Positions 9,051 through 18,380 are shown, counted from the first letter of the stretch. The stretch is 45,661 nt of DNA from Prolixibacteraceae bacterium (GCA_023228025.1 JALOCD010000021.1:1-45661), one strand, 5' to 3'. Numbers and translations: made by a program. The notes: a model not told the origin generated them from the letters alone.

Positions 9051-9647
9051 TTGCTTGTAGAAGGACTAAACAGACTGACCGTGAAAGATCTTTTATTAAT
9101 AGATGGATTACAACGGAGGGAGAAATTAATATTTGATTATATTTTCAATTATTATTATTCTTCTCTCTGTGCGTTTTCAATGCAGTATCTGGGCAATAAG
9201 GATAATGTCGAAGATCTTGTGCAGGATTTTTTTGTCACGCTTTGGACGGATGGACCCCGTCTGCAAATTAAGTCATCACTAAAATCATACCTCTTTACGG
9301 CAATTAAAAATCGCTGTATCGATTTTCAAAAACATCATAAGGTCACTGAAAAATACCGGACTTATGTTCTTTTTTCAGCGGAAAAGGAGGATAATTCGAC
9401 CGACCAATATTTTGCAGAATCAGAACTGCGTCAGGCAATACAGAATGGCCTGGGTAAATTGCCTCCCCGTTGTCGTGAAATTTACAAATTAAGTCGTCTC
9501 AAGGGATTGTCAAATCAGGAGGTTTCCGAGATTCTGGGCCTTACCAAAAGAACAGTCGAATTGCAGATCAGCAACTCATTGAAAATACTTCGAAAGGAGC
9601 TTGTTGAATTCCTTCCATTCTTTGCGATTGTGTGGTTGATTGTTTAA
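9051..9647 (+). CDS. ECF sigma factor, FecI-like (FecI1)
   Basis: A 198-residue extracytoplasmic-function sigma factor. Region 2 (about 30-95) contains NVEDLVQDFFVTLW and SYLFTAIKNRCID; region 4 (about 135-185) contains LPPRCREIYKLSRLKGLSNQEVSEILGL. The hydrophobic tail FFAIVWLIV is common in Bacteroidetes FecI proteins. No in-frame ATG exists before codon 44, so a non-ATG start is needed. TTG at 9051 gives an MLVE start like that of FecI2 and is preferred. It should respond to SusC1 through FecR1, which is separated from it by about 1.7 kb of repeats. A usual FecI-FecR gap is under 150 bases. Confidence 0.88.
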   Translation: MLVEGLNRLTVKDLLLIDGLQRREKLIFDYIFNYYYSSLCAFSMQYLGNKDNVEDLVQDFFVTLWTDGPRLQIKSSLKSYLFTAIKNRCIDFQKHHKVTEKYRTYVLFSAEKEDNSTDQYFAESELRQAIQNGLGKLPPRCREIYKLSRLKGLSNQEVSEILGLTKRTVELQISNSLKILRKELVEFLPFFAIVWLIV

Positions 9648-9718
9648 GATATCTTTCCTATTTCCCATTAAATAGATTTTGCGTGATCCTGATTCTGGTT
9701 TATAACTGATTATCAGTA

Positions 9719-9900
9719 GATTGCTTCGTCGTTCCTCCTCGCAATGACGGTAAGCTGTTGATTTTGTAAGGGTGGAGAGAAGGAGGCGCGGCATCAGTTT
9801 TTCGGTAATAGCAGAATCGACGCCCGCCTCCTTCTCTCCACCCTCACCTCCACAAAAATGATCCGTCATTGCGACCGCGAGGCACGAGCGGGAAGCAATC
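9719..9900. repeat. Nested long inverted repeat, about 180 bp
   Basis: The inner arms 9770-9788 and 9825-9843 are perfect 19-base complements (GGGTGGAGAGAAGGAGGCG and its reverse complement). The outer arms pair GATTGCTTC...GCAATGACGG (9719-9750) with CGTCATTGCG...GAAGCAATC (9864-9900). The outer part is the widespread 'attgcgag/gaagcaatc' intergenic repeat type. No ORF of interest covers it. Confidence 0.8.
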
Positions 9901-9988
9901 TGTCACCTTTTCACCCTTAAAGATAAAACAACTTCTATCATTGCGAACACGAGGCACGAAGTGTGAAGCAATCTGTCACCTTTTCACC
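9867..9988. repeat. Two direct copies of a 50-base repeat
   Basis: 9867-9915 and 9939-9988 both run CATTGCG, CGAGGCACGA, then GAAGCAATCTGTCACC and TTTTCACC. They differ mainly in the inner stem bases (GACCGC/AGCGGG versus AACAC/AGTGT), which are compensatory. Each copy can form its own hairpin. Confidence 0.75.
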
Positions 9989-10033
9989 GATCATGATGCA
10001 TATTATTCCTGCGGAACATTTTAAGTTTCAGCA

Positions 10034-10427
10034 TTATTTTATTTTCTTCCACTTCTCATATTCCTCAGTGATATCCTTATTGCCTGCAAAAGGTTTGTAA
10101 ATCATCCTTGCCTCGAAACTGTAAACTTTCCCGATTTTTGGATTTGGAACAATATACTGAAAATCCCACGCTGGATAGCCAGCACCTCCTCCGCCGGTAG
10201 GTGATTGTGCCAATCTGATAATTTCGGATGATTTAAATAGATATGCAAGCACCATGAGCCGGCGGAGTGTCTGTGTTATCAATGAATATCGCCTTCAGAT
10301 CACCTTTTTTAATGGTTATGGTTTTACTTTGATCAAGACCTGTCGGCTTTAGTGTGGTTATCTTCTTTCCGCTGCAGGGAACCATGATGATCAGGCCAAT
10401 CATACAAAGAACAAATTTTGTATTCAT
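10034..10427 (-). pseudogene. Disrupted lipoprotein gene (frameshift and probable internal deletion)
   Basis: The N-terminal piece (10427 down to about 10236) starts with ATG and has a lipoprotein leader ending MVPCSG, then TITIKKGDLKAIFIDNTDTPP before a premature stop. The C-terminal piece (to 10034) continues in another frame with SPTGGGGAGYPAWDFQYI, IVPNPKIGKVY and ends EEYEKWKKIK. The two pieces meet around 10265. Neither makes sense alone: one is a secreted start without a body, the other a folded-looking end without a start. I infer a larger exported protein reduced to its two ends. I do not recognise the family firmly. It is the only minus-strand gene and lies inside the repeat cluster between FecI1 and FecR1. 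Confidence 0.5.
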
Positions 10428-10495
10428 AATACGCAGTTTTTAATATTGATACAGGGTATCTATTTAAAATTAGATTATTCAAGTCTATCTGGTAT

Positions 10496-10583
10496 TCCCT
10501 TTGTGCAACCTTTGTGTATTAGTGGCTTTGTGGTAAGAAAAATAGCCACCAAGTCTCAAAGGCACCAAGGTTTCACAAAGAAT
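10496..10583. repeat. Imperfect inverted repeat of the 'cctttgtggt' type
   Basis: The left arm (CTTTGTGCAACCTTTGTG...TTTGTGGT) pairs imperfectly with the right arm (AGCCACCAAG...CCAAGGTTTCACAAAG), folding to a hairpin of about 88 bases. A related hairpin occurs at 34578-34674. This repeat class is frequent between Bacteroidetes genes. Confidence 0.65.
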
Positions 10584-10737
10584 TAAGTAGAGAATATTAA
10601 CTCAAAAAATAAAATTTATAATTTAAGTTGTCTTTTAATGTTGTTCGGATTTCTAATTTCGGGATGATAGAAATCGATGTGAAAATAGAAATAAGTAATA
10701 AGAATAAAATAATGTCATAATTTATATTCTCATCATT

Positions 10738-10838
10738 TGACCTCCCCCAACCCCTCCAAGGGAGGGGAGTATAGCACTGACTTTTGATTTAAACACAAAT
10801 CAAAAGTCTCCCCCCTCGGGGAGATTTAGAGGGGTCAG
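10738..10838. repeat. Nested palindrome with C-rich outer arms
   Basis: The inner arms GACTTTTGATTT (10779-10790) and AAATCAAAAGTC (10797-10808) are perfect complements around a 6-base loop. The outer arms run from TGACCTCCCCCAACCCC to GATTTAGAGGGGTCA and pair imperfectly. It lies in the non-coding stretch between FecI1 and FecR1. Confidence 0.75.
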
Positions 10839-10922
10839 ATTTTGGATAAATGAGGCAATAATTTTTTCCCATTACTTATAATCAGGAAAATCAAATGTTT
10901 GAGAAAAATTAAAGAAACTTAA

Positions 10923-11177
10923 AAGCTGTTTAAATTTCTTATACAGAGAATTTATTGCTCCACAATTAAACTAAAAATGGCTTTGAAATTCTCGCCTTAG
11001 TTAAAATATGCTTGAGGAAATAACGCGTTTCACAGCGTTGGAAAATCGCTTGCGATTTTTCTCTCTGTGTAACTCCGGGGTTTCTCTCATGAAAACACCA
11101 AATTGCAGAAATTTCTATAAACCCTATATTTTCGATTATAGACAATTATTCTCTGTGTAATATTTTTAAACAGTCTC
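10923..11177. mobile_element. MITE-like element, copy 1 (255 bp, terminal inverted repeats)
   Basis: The left end reads AAGCTGTTTAAATTTCTTA and continues ACAGAGAA. The reverse complement of the right end reads GAGACTGTTTAAAAATATTA and continues CACAGAGAA, giving terminal inverted repeats of about 30 bases. The body is about 85% like copy 2 at 22689-22944, except for a central hairpin around ATCGCTTGCGAT. It has no ORF, so it is non-autonomous if mobile. It ends about 70 bases before the ECF promoter of FecR1. A clear target duplication is not visible. Confidence 0.7.
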
Positions 11178-11247
11178 TGATTTCAAATGTAGTGCCTGTC
11201 TGTTTGGAAAGGAATTGGTAAAAGTTAAAAAAGTTATCTCGTTTATA

Positions 11248-11274
11248 TGTGTGCCTTAACCTTTCATCGTCTTA
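11248..11274 (+). promoter_or_regulatory. ECF-type promoter motif TGTG-N16-CGTCTTA (copy 2, before FecR1)
   Basis: TGTG 11248-11251 and CGTC 11268-11271 are separated by 16 bases, with ATGTGTGCC left and CGTCTTAGTA right. It is 51 bases upstream of the FecR1 ATG. This is where a FecI-dependent promoter of a FecR-SusC-SusD operon would be expected, so it is the best-placed copy of the motif. Confidence 0.68.
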
Positions 11275-11325
11275 GTAATGAACGGCAAAATAAGATGGTC
11301 GTTTTTAAATACATAGAATAGTAAC

Positions 11326-12375
11326 ATGAATAGTGGATACAGGGAAATTGAAGAGCTTTTGCCAGGTTATTTTTCAGACGATTTGTCTGAAAGAGAACGT
11401 GCAATAGTAGATGAATGGAGAATAGAATTGCCTGGGAATGAAATCTTTTATCAGGAAAACAAGAAGGCATGGGAAGCCATGTCCCTCTTAAACGAGATGG
11501 AACAATTTAATTCATTTGAGGCCTTAAATAATGTCAATGCAAGAATATCGGAACAGAAACCGACAAAATGGTGGGCAATTGTACAACGGGCCGCGGCAAT
11601 ATTACTACTCCCTTTGGTGCTCTATTCCGGTTATACTACTATCCGCAATTCTACGCTGAGAGAACTTCAAAAAGAACAGGTGGTGATGCAAACCATCACC
11701 TCCCGGCAGGGAATGGTTACAAAGTTTGAACTGGCAGATGGAACGAAAGTTTGGCTGAATTCAGGATCAGAACTGAAGTTTCCAACGCGGTTCATAGGAG
11801 ATAAAAGGGAAGTAGCACTCAATGGAGAGGCCTTTTTCGAAGTAACAAAAAATAAGAACCAACCTTTCCGCGTAAATGCCAATAAATTGGATGTTGAGGT
11901 TCTCGGTACCTCCTTCAATGTTGTCAGTTTTAATGATGAAACCCAATCAGAGGTAGTTTTGGTAACAGGGCAGGTTGCCCTCTCATCCGACAACGGGAAA
12001 ATTAAAAAGGATTTTGGCACCATGCATACCGGACAACGGGCTATTTATAAAAATGAGGACCAAAAAGTCTATGCAGAAGAGGTTCAGGTTGATAAATACA
12101 TTGCCTGGAAAGAGGGCAACCTTATTTTTCGCGATGACAAAATGGAAGATGTTGTTAAGCGCTTGAGCCGTTGGTTCAATGTTGAAATAATAATTAGTGA
12201 TCCTGAAATAAAAAGTTATGTATATAAAGCAACTTTCAGAAATGAAAACCTAACTCAGGTACTGCATCTATTAAAAATTTCAGCTCCAATAGATTACACA
12301 ATAACCGGGAACAAAGTATTGCCCAACGGGGAATTTGTCAAACAAAAGGTCTACCTGATGAAGAAAAAGACATAA
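11326..12375 (+). CDS. FecR-family anti-sigma factor (FecR1)
   Basis: A 349-residue inner-membrane regulator. The short N-terminal cytoplasmic sigma-binding part (about 1-80) is followed by one membrane helix near residues 84-103 (VQRAAAILLLPLVLY). The periplasmic FecR domain (about 120-215) carries LADGTKVWLNSGSELKFP and ALNGEAFFEV. The C-terminal DUF4974 domain (about 270-340) contains MEDVVKRLSRWFNVEI and would contact the STN domain of the TonB receptor. It is 110 bases upstream of SusC1. It should hold FecI1 inactive until SusC1 binds its ligand. Confidence 0.95.
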   Translation: MNSGYREIEELLPGYFSDDLSERERAIVDEWRIELPGNEIFYQENKKAWEAMSLLNEMEQFNSFEALNNVNARISEQKPTKWWAIVQRAAAILLLPLVLYSGYTTIRNSTLRELQKEQVVMQTITSRQGMVTKFELADGTKVWLNSGSELKFPTRFIGDKREVALNGEAFFEVTKNKNQPFRVNANKLDVEVLGTSFNVVSFNDETQSEVVLVTGQVALSSDNGKIKKDFGTMHTGQRAIYKNEDQKVYAEEVQVDKYIAWKEGNLIFRDDKMEDVVKRLSRWFNVEIIISDPEIKSYVYKATFRNENLTQVLHLLKISAPIDYTITGNKVLPNGEFVKQKVYLMKKKT

Positions 12376-12382
12376 AAAAATA

Positions 12383-12414
12383 CCGGGGAAGATGTTTGGT
12401 ACCATCTGCCCCGG
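12383..12414 (+). promoter_or_regulatory. Hairpin in FecR1-SusC1 gap with conserved apical sequence
   Basis: CCGGGG-A-AGATG pairs with CATCT-G-CCCCGG around a TTTGGTAC loop. There is no T-tract behind it, so it is not a classic terminator. The hairpin in the FecR2-SusC2 gap (24205-24237) has a different lower stem but almost the same upper sequence (ATGTTTG, then TACCATCT). This suggests an RNA leader element acting on susC expression. Confidence 0.6.
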
Positions 12415-12485
12415 CATAAAAGCCGGTTCTCTTTTGGCGAAGATTGCCGGGATCAATAGTAATTAACTAAAATCATTTCAAAGTT

Positions 12486-15400
12486 ATGGAAAAAACTTTC
12501 CGTTCAACGCGGAGTTGCACAAAAAATGCATTTCTCCGAAAAATCTGGATGACTATGAAGATGACAATTTTTATTTTCTTTCTCGCTGTCACTCAAATGA
12601 TGGCTACAGAAACGTACTCCCAGAGTACACGATTGTCTCTAAATCTCAAAGACGTCTCCATCAAAAAAGTGCTGGATGAAATAGAGGGAAACAGTGAGTT
12701 CGTCTTTCTTTACAACAGCAAACTGGTGGATGTCGATCGAACTGTATCGATGGACTTCAGCAACCAAAAGATCTCCGAAATACTGGACAAATTGTTCCGG
12801 GACGTGGATGTCGCCTATACGGTTGTTGACCGGCAGATCGTCCTGACCAACAAGAGTGACCAAACCAGTTTTACAAGACTGATAGAACAGCAACCAGGTA
12901 AAACTGTCAAGGGGAAAGTCACGGATAAGACGGGTCTCTCCCTGCCCGGTGTCTCAATTGTGGTAAAGGGGACGACAACAGGGGTAATAACCGACAATGA
13001 TGGAAATTACACAATACCCGGTGTTCCTGACAATGCTACATTGCAGTTCTCGTTTGTTGGAATGAAAATGCAGGCAGTACCCGTTGGAAACAAGAAAATT
13101 ATAAATATGGTTTTAGAGGAGGAGACACTCGCAATTGAAGAAATTGTTGCAGTAGGGTATGGAACCCAGAAGAAGGTTAATCTGACCGGAGCTGTCTCTT
13201 CAATCAATTCTGAAAAGTTGGCTGCCGTGCCCACAGCCAACGTATCCTCCTTGTTGTATGGTAATTTTCCGGGATTGACCACTCTTCAAAGAAGCGGTGA
13301 GCCTGGTTTGGATGATGTCTCCATATCTATCCGTGGTTTCGGAGGCGCCCTTGTGGTTGTCGACGGAATTGTAAACAGGGATTTTTCCCGCCTTAACGCC
13401 AATGAGATCGAGAGTGTCACCATCCTGAAGGATGCGGCATCCTCCGCCGTATATGGGGTGAGTGGTGGAAATGGGGTTATCCTCGTTACCACGAAGAAAG
13501 GGAAAATTGGAAAGCCTGTGCTTAGTGTTTCAATGAATTATGGTGTTCAGCACACCACAAGATACCCAAAATTTGTAAACTCCTGGGAATACGCGACATT
13601 GAGGAACGAAGCAAGTGTAAACATAGGGGGAAAACCCGTATACACGCCGGAGCAGCTCCAGAAATATCTGGATGGATCCGACCCCGTTAACTACCCAAAT
13701 TTTGATTATTACAAATACATGATCAATGATTATGCCCCAATGAAGGATCAAAATATTTCAATCAGTGGGGGTAGTGAAAAGATCAAATACTATTTTTTGC
13801 TGGGCCAAACAACACAGGCTTCCAGGTGGAAGACATATGGTGGTGGTAACCAGGAATATTCGAAATACAATTTCAGGTCCAATATTGATGCGCAAATTAC
13901 TGACGACCTGGATGTATCCATTGAGTTTGGCGGAAGATTTGAGAATCGCGATAACCTCACCCAGAATGCATATCTGATGTCTTCCTGGCTGCAATTCCAG
14001 TGGCCTATTGCCAATCCATTTACACCGGATGGGAAGCTGGAGGCAACCAACCAGGGTATGATAGGTTATCTTAACCGTGATTTATCCGGTTATAGCAGGA
14101 ATGAGGCGTACTTGTTTCAGGGAGGCTTATCAATTAATTATAAGGTGCCTTGGGTCAAGGGATTAAGTATCAATGTAAAAGGCGCCAATGATCTCTATTT
14201 TGGAAATCAAAAAATTTGGACAAAAAAATTCCCATATTTCAAATGGGATCCGTCAACGAATACCTCTTACCAAACGGGTGCACTACAAGTAAACGCATTG
14301 ACATTGGATAACTCGAGATCATCAGCGCTACGTACCATCAGCTCCATTAACTACATCAGGACTTTTGCTACCGCGCATAATGTGAAAGCGCTCTTATTGT
14401 ATGAAGTAAGTTCATACAAGGATGCCTACTTCCAGGCAACCAGAACGGGCTATGTGGTCCCGATCGACCAGATCTTTGCCGGACCTGACCTTAACAAAAG
14501 CAATTCAGGAGGGGCTTCCGATAACGGAAGGGAGAGTTATGCCGGACGATTAAACTACGATTACAAAGGTAAGTACCTGTTTGAATACAATTTTCGCTAC
14601 GATGGTTCGGCCAGGTTCCCACCAGATAAAAGATGGGGTTTCTTCTCCGGGGTCTCTGGTGGCTGGAGAATTTCTGATGAAAAATTTTTCAAAAATAGTA
14701 TCAAGGGCGTTGAAAATCTGAAACTGCGTGGTTCGTGGGGAGAATTGGGAAGCGATGTTACCGGTAACTACCAGCACCTTGCAGGATATACCTATCCATC
14801 AGGGAACTATATTCTGGGAAGTAATATTGTAACCAACGGAATGGTCGATTCAGGTACTCCCAACCCAAATATTACCTGGGAAAAGAGCCAGATTTATGAT
14901 TTTGGTTTCGACCTGAGTCTCTGGAAAAGGAAACTTGAGGTTGAAGCTGACGTCTATTACCGTAAAAGAGATGGTCTGTTGGCTACCAGGTCGCTCCAAT
15001 TGCCATCCACCTTCGGGGCAACCTTACCACTTGAGAACCTGAACGCAGACAATACCCGGGGTTTTGAAATCTTGGTGAGACATAACAACCAAATTGGTCA
15101 GGTCAAATATTCGGTAGCACCGTACCTTTCTTATGCAAGGGCAAAAAACAGCCATGTGGAACAGCGGGTATTTACGAGCCAATACGACAATTGGAGAAGT
15201 AATTCTGAGAACAGGTGGTCCAATATCTATTGGGGCTATAAAGCGATCGGACAGTTCCAGAACCAGGCAGAACTCAATTCATCCCCTATTCAGGATAGAA
15301 GGGCAAATAGCACTTTACTGCCCGGCGATATCAAATATGATGACTTTAACCAGGACGGGGTTATTGATGGCAACGACATTCAGCCCATCGCAAAAAGCGC

Positions 15401-15902
15401 TTTTCCGGAGTTGAACTATGGTTTGGGATTAAATGCTTCCTGGAAAAAGTTCTCTATCGACATGAACTGGCAGGGCTCGGCCAATTTCAATATTGTCCAG
15501 CAGTTTAACCTGATTCACCCGTTTCAGTACAACATCATGAATACCTATCACTACTTTATGGACAGGTGGCACCGCGCGGATATAAATGATCCCAAATCAG
15601 CATGGATTCCGGGAAAATATCCGGCTACGATAGCCATGGGATCAAATAATAACAACATGAACTCATCTTTCTGGATATTGAATGCCAAATATCTTAGGTT
15701 AAGAACGGTTAATATCAGTTATAATCTGGAGAGCAGTTTTCTGAAAAGACACAAAATAGAGGCGTTGACCATCATATTAAGTGGTCAAAACATTCTGACG
15801 ATAGCCAATACCGGTGAAATTGACCCGGAAGCTCCGTTAGGAAGGGGTTCCTATTATCCTGAGATGATGTCATATAATATTGGGTTCAACATCAAATTTT
15901 AA
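12486..15902 (+). CDS. SusC-type TonB-dependent receptor with STN domain (SusC1)
   Basis: A 1138-residue outer-membrane transporter. In order: signal segment (about 25-46, cleaved near TYSQ), STN signalling domain (about 48-120), carboxypeptidase-regulatory-like domain (about 141-210, GKVTDKTGLSLPGVSI), the SusC linker VGYGTQKK (223-230), plug (about 230-345, VVDGIVNRDFSRLNANEIES and ILKDAASSAVYG) and a 22-strand-type barrel to the C-terminal FNIKF. The STN domain means it signals to FecR1/FecI1 as well as importing oligosaccharides. SusD1 starts 10 bases downstream. Confidence 0.97.
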   Translation: MEKTFRSTRSCTKNAFLRKIWMTMKMTIFIFFLAVTQMMATETYSQSTRLSLNLKDVSIKKVLDEIEGNSEFVFLYNSKLVDVDRTVSMDFSNQKISEILDKLFRDVDVAYTVVDRQIVLTNKSDQTSFTRLIEQQPGKTVKGKVTDKTGLSLPGVSIVVKGTTTGVITDNDGNYTIPGVPDNATLQFSFVGMKMQAVPVGNKKIINMVLEEETLAIEEIVAVGYGTQKKVNLTGAVSSINSEKLAAVPTANVSSLLYGNFPGLTTLQRSGEPGLDDVSISIRGFGGALVVVDGIVNRDFSRLNANEIESVTILKDAASSAVYGVSGGNGVILVTTKKGKIGKPVLSVSMNYGVQHTTRYPKFVNSWEYATLRNEASVNIGGKPVYTPEQLQKYLDGSDPVNYPNFDYYKYMINDYAPMKDQNISISGGSEKIKYYFLLGQTTQASRWKTYGGGNQEYSKYNFRSNIDAQITDDLDVSIEFGGRFENRDNLTQNAYLMSSWLQFQWPIANPFTPDGKLEATNQGMIGYLNRDLSGYSRNEAYLFQGGLSINYKVPWVKGLSINVKGANDLYFGNQKIWTKKFPYFKWDPSTNTSYQTGALQVNALTLDNSRSSALRTISSINYIRTFATAHNVKALLLYEVSSYKDAYFQATRTGYVVPIDQIFAGPDLNKSNSGGASDNGRESYAGRLNYDYKGKYLFEYNFRYDGSARFPPDKRWGFFSGVSGGWRISDEKFFKNSIKGVENLKLRGSWGELGSDVTGNYQHLAGYTYPSGNYILGSNIVTNGMVDSGTPNPNITWEKSQIYDFGFDLSLWKRKLEVEADVYYRKRDGLLATRSLQLPSTFGATLPLENLNADNTRGFEILVRHNNQIGQVKYSVAPYLSYARAKNSHVEQRVFTSQYDNWRSNSENRWSNIYWGYKAIGQFQNQAELNSSPIQDRRANSTLLPGDIKYDDFNQDGVIDGNDIQPIAKSAFPELNYGLGLNASWKKFSIDMNWQGSANFNIVQQFNLIHPFQYNIMNTYHYFMDRWHRADINDPKSAWIPGKYPATIAMGSNNNNMNSSFWILNAKYLRLRTVNISYNLESSFLKRHKIEALTIILSGQNILTIANTGEIDPEAPLGRGSYYPEMMSYNIGFNIKF

Positions 15903-15912
15903 TTAAACAATT

Positions 15913-17685
15913 ATGAAAAACAAAATATTCATAGTCTTGTTGACTACTATATTTCTATCCGGTTGTATCAAAGACACCCTGGACAGAAAACCATTAAACA
16001 TCATTTCGGATATGGATGTTTGGGCCTCAGAGCCGATGATGGATATCTATATGGCTAAGTTGTACGATAACATCATAATGGCCCAGGATTTTACCTATAA
16101 TGGTACTACTATAAGTGAACTTTCGGACGAGGGTACTGCAATTCAGCAGCACACACCAACCTATGTTGATTATGGTAATCATACCCTTACGCTGAATACC
16201 GGAGCGTATGCATGGATCAGAAAAGCCAATTATTTTATGCAAAAGGCCCAAACGGCCACCATTTCCGCGGCCAGGATCAAGCAATACATTGCTGAAGCCC
16301 GTTTTATCAGGGCCTTTTATTATTTCGATCTTGTTAAGAAATACGGGGGCATGCCAATTATTGAGGAGGTACAGACCTTCGATAACAATCTGGCCGATTT
16401 GCAGGTTCCCAGAAACAAGGAGGAGGAGGTATACGATTATATCTTAAAAGAACTGGATGCGGCGAGCGCCGATCTGCCTGATTCATGGGATGCCAGCAAT
16501 TCCAACCGTGCGACCAAGATGGTTGCCATGTCATTAAAATCACGCGCAGCCCTCTATGCCGGATCGATCGCGAAATATGGGACGGTTCAGTTAAACGGAC
16601 TGGTAGGTATTCCGGCTGCAAAAGCCAGCACCTATTTCACCGCTGCATTGAACGCATCCAAGGCTGTCATGGACAGTAAGAAATATTCACTGTACACCAA
16701 ATCCTATGACCCTGTAGCCAAATCAGGCGATCCGATAAAAAATTATCAGGACATTTTTTCGGTCAAGAACAATTCAGAGGTTATCTTCCAGAAAGCTTTT
16801 CAATATCCGGACAAAGGTCACGACTGGGATTTAGTAATGGCTCCTGACGGGTTTGTAGGAGTTGGTAGCAATCTCTGTCCTGTTTTGGAACTGGTGGAAG
16901 CGTATGAATACACTGATGGGACCCCTGGCACATTAAATTATGAAGGAAAGCAGTTTGACTCCCCTGATGAGCTGTTTAAAAACAAGGACCCACGTTGTGA
17001 TGCGACTATTTTGCGTTCAAACACGCCAACGGGTTGGGGCAGGCCTATGTCGATGTGGGCCGGAATTTATGATACCGATGGTAAACTCTATGCACTTAGA
17101 GGCAGTGTATTTCCTAAAGATCCGTCAATGTTGCAGATTGGCCTGGATGGTCCGTACCCTTCAGGAAAACCTGCCAAATCAGGATTCTATCTAAGAAAAC
17201 TTTTAAACCTTACCAAACTTACTAATCTCTCAGGTGGTTATTCTGACCAGAATTGGGTCGAGTTGCGGTTGGCAGAGGTAATGCTCAACTACACGGAAGC
17301 CGCGTTGGAGTTGGGTACCAATCTGACAGAGGCGCTGAATGCAATCAACCAGATAAGAAGCCGGGCAGGCATAAGAGCATTGACTGCCGGTGAACTGACC
17401 ATGGACAGGTTGCGCAACGAAAAAAGGGTAGAGCTGGCCTTTGAAGGCAAACGTTTCTGGGATATGAAACGATGGAGGATTAGCAAGGATATCTTTAACA
17501 ATACCCAATTGCATGGCTTATGGCCGTACCTGCAATATACCGGTAGTGGTTACAAATATATTTACAAAAAGGTTACCGGTACCCCGATGGAATTGCCAAG
17601 GGTCTTCAGCGAGAGGGATTATTACAGCACGCTTGCAGGCTACAGGAGTACCAACAACAATATTATTAACAATCCGGGATGGTAA
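15913..17685 (+). CDS. SusD/RagB-family surface glycan-binding lipoprotein (SusD1)
   Basis: A 590-residue lipoprotein with lipobox FLSGC (Cys18) and the expected outer-surface location. N-terminal TPR-like helices include ARFIRAFYYFDLVKKYGG. The C-terminal SusD signature is NAINQIRSRAG, then LRNEKRVELAFEGKRFWDMKRW, and the protein ends in NNPGW. It caps the barrel of SusC1 and binds the incoming oligosaccharide. Ten bases separate it from susC1 and 23 from the DUF3823 gene, so the three are one operon. Confidence 0.97.
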   Translation: MKNKIFIVLLTTIFLSGCIKDTLDRKPLNIISDMDVWASEPMMDIYMAKLYDNIIMAQDFTYNGTTISELSDEGTAIQQHTPTYVDYGNHTLTLNTGAYAWIRKANYFMQKAQTATISAARIKQYIAEARFIRAFYYFDLVKKYGGMPIIEEVQTFDNNLADLQVPRNKEEEVYDYILKELDAASADLPDSWDASNSNRATKMVAMSLKSRAALYAGSIAKYGTVQLNGLVGIPAAKASTYFTAALNASKAVMDSKKYSLYTKSYDPVAKSGDPIKNYQDIFSVKNNSEVIFQKAFQYPDKGHDWDLVMAPDGFVGVGSNLCPVLELVEAYEYTDGTPGTLNYEGKQFDSPDELFKNKDPRCDATILRSNTPTGWGRPMSMWAGIYDTDGKLYALRGSVFPKDPSMLQIGLDGPYPSGKPAKSGFYLRKLLNLTKLTNLSGGYSDQNWVELRLAEVMLNYTEAALELGTNLTEALNAINQIRSRAGIRALTAGELTMDRLRNEKRVELAFEGKRFWDMKRWRISKDIFNNTQLHGLWPYLQYTGSGYKYIYKKVTGTPMELPRVFSERDYYSTLAGYRSTNNNIINNPGW

Positions 17686-17708
17686 TCATTTCAAGGACTA
17701 AAATATAA

Positions 17709-18380
17709 ATGAATATGAAAAATATCTTTTATTTATTTCTGATGGTCATGCTGGTCGCAAGTTGTGAACTTGATAATTTCAGTGCGCCAGACGTTACTTT
17801 ATCCGGTAAGGTGGTAGACAATGTGACCAATAGCATGATTGAAAACGGGGGCTTAAACAGTGGCATCGTAATCATGATGTATGAGGGGAATTCCAAATCG
17901 GCAATATACAGTTCGTCGTTCCCTGATGGACATTTTGTGAATTCCAGATTGTTCGCAGGCAATTACAAGCTTGTCATGACCGGGCCTTTTAAAATGGTTC
18001 AGGATACTGTGAATGTTACACTGCCCATGAGCGGCGATCTTATCGTAAAAGTACTTCCGAATGTAAGGCTGAAAGCCACATTGGTGAGTTCTGCCGGAAC
18101 AACGGCAACCGTAAAAGTGGATTATGAGAAGGTGTTTTCTACCCAGGTACTGAATAAGTTAGGTGTTGTGTGGAGTACTTTCCCCAATCCGAACGTGGAG
18201 ACCTTCTTTGGCGGCGGTTCGAAGATTGATGTTGTTACGTCACAGAACCTTACACAAGGTTCAAATACCTATACGATTACCGGACTGACGGCAGGAACTA
18301 AATATTACATCCGGGCCGTCGGTGTTACCAACGCAGCCGGGAGTTACGCCAACTACAGCACTACAGTTACAACACCGTAA
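17709..18380 (+). CDS. DUF3823-type lipoprotein
   Basis: A 223-residue protein with lipobox LVASC (Cys19). The first half (APDVTLSGKVVDNVTNSMIENG) matches the N-terminal beta-sandwich of DUF3823 proteins, which are found after SusD genes. The second half ends in a fibronectin-like strand set (LTAGTKYYIRAVGVTNAAGSY). It is probably an accessory surface glycan-binding protein in the SusC1/SusD1 complex; no binding data exist that I know of for this type. It is the last gene before a terminator. Confidence 0.82.
   Translation: MNMKNIFYLFLMVMLVASCELDNFSAPDVTLSGKVVDNVTNSMIENGGLNSGIVIMMYEGNSKSAIYSSSFPDGHFVNSRLFAGNYKLVMTGPFKMVQDTVNVTLPMSGDLIVKVLPNVRLKATLVSSAGTTATVKVDYEKVFSTQVLNKLGVVWSTFPNPNVETFFGGGSKIDVVTSQNLTQGSNTYTITGLTAGTKYYIRAVGVTNAAGSYANYSTTVTTP

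Noticed and set aside
9576..9869. 97-codon minus-strand open frame after FecI1
   Set aside because: It runs through the inverted repeats and FecI1 3' end; no protein-like features.
9719..9988. CRISPR array
   Set aside because: The repeats form hairpins with compensatory changes and there are only two direct copies with one 23-base gap; no cas genes are present.
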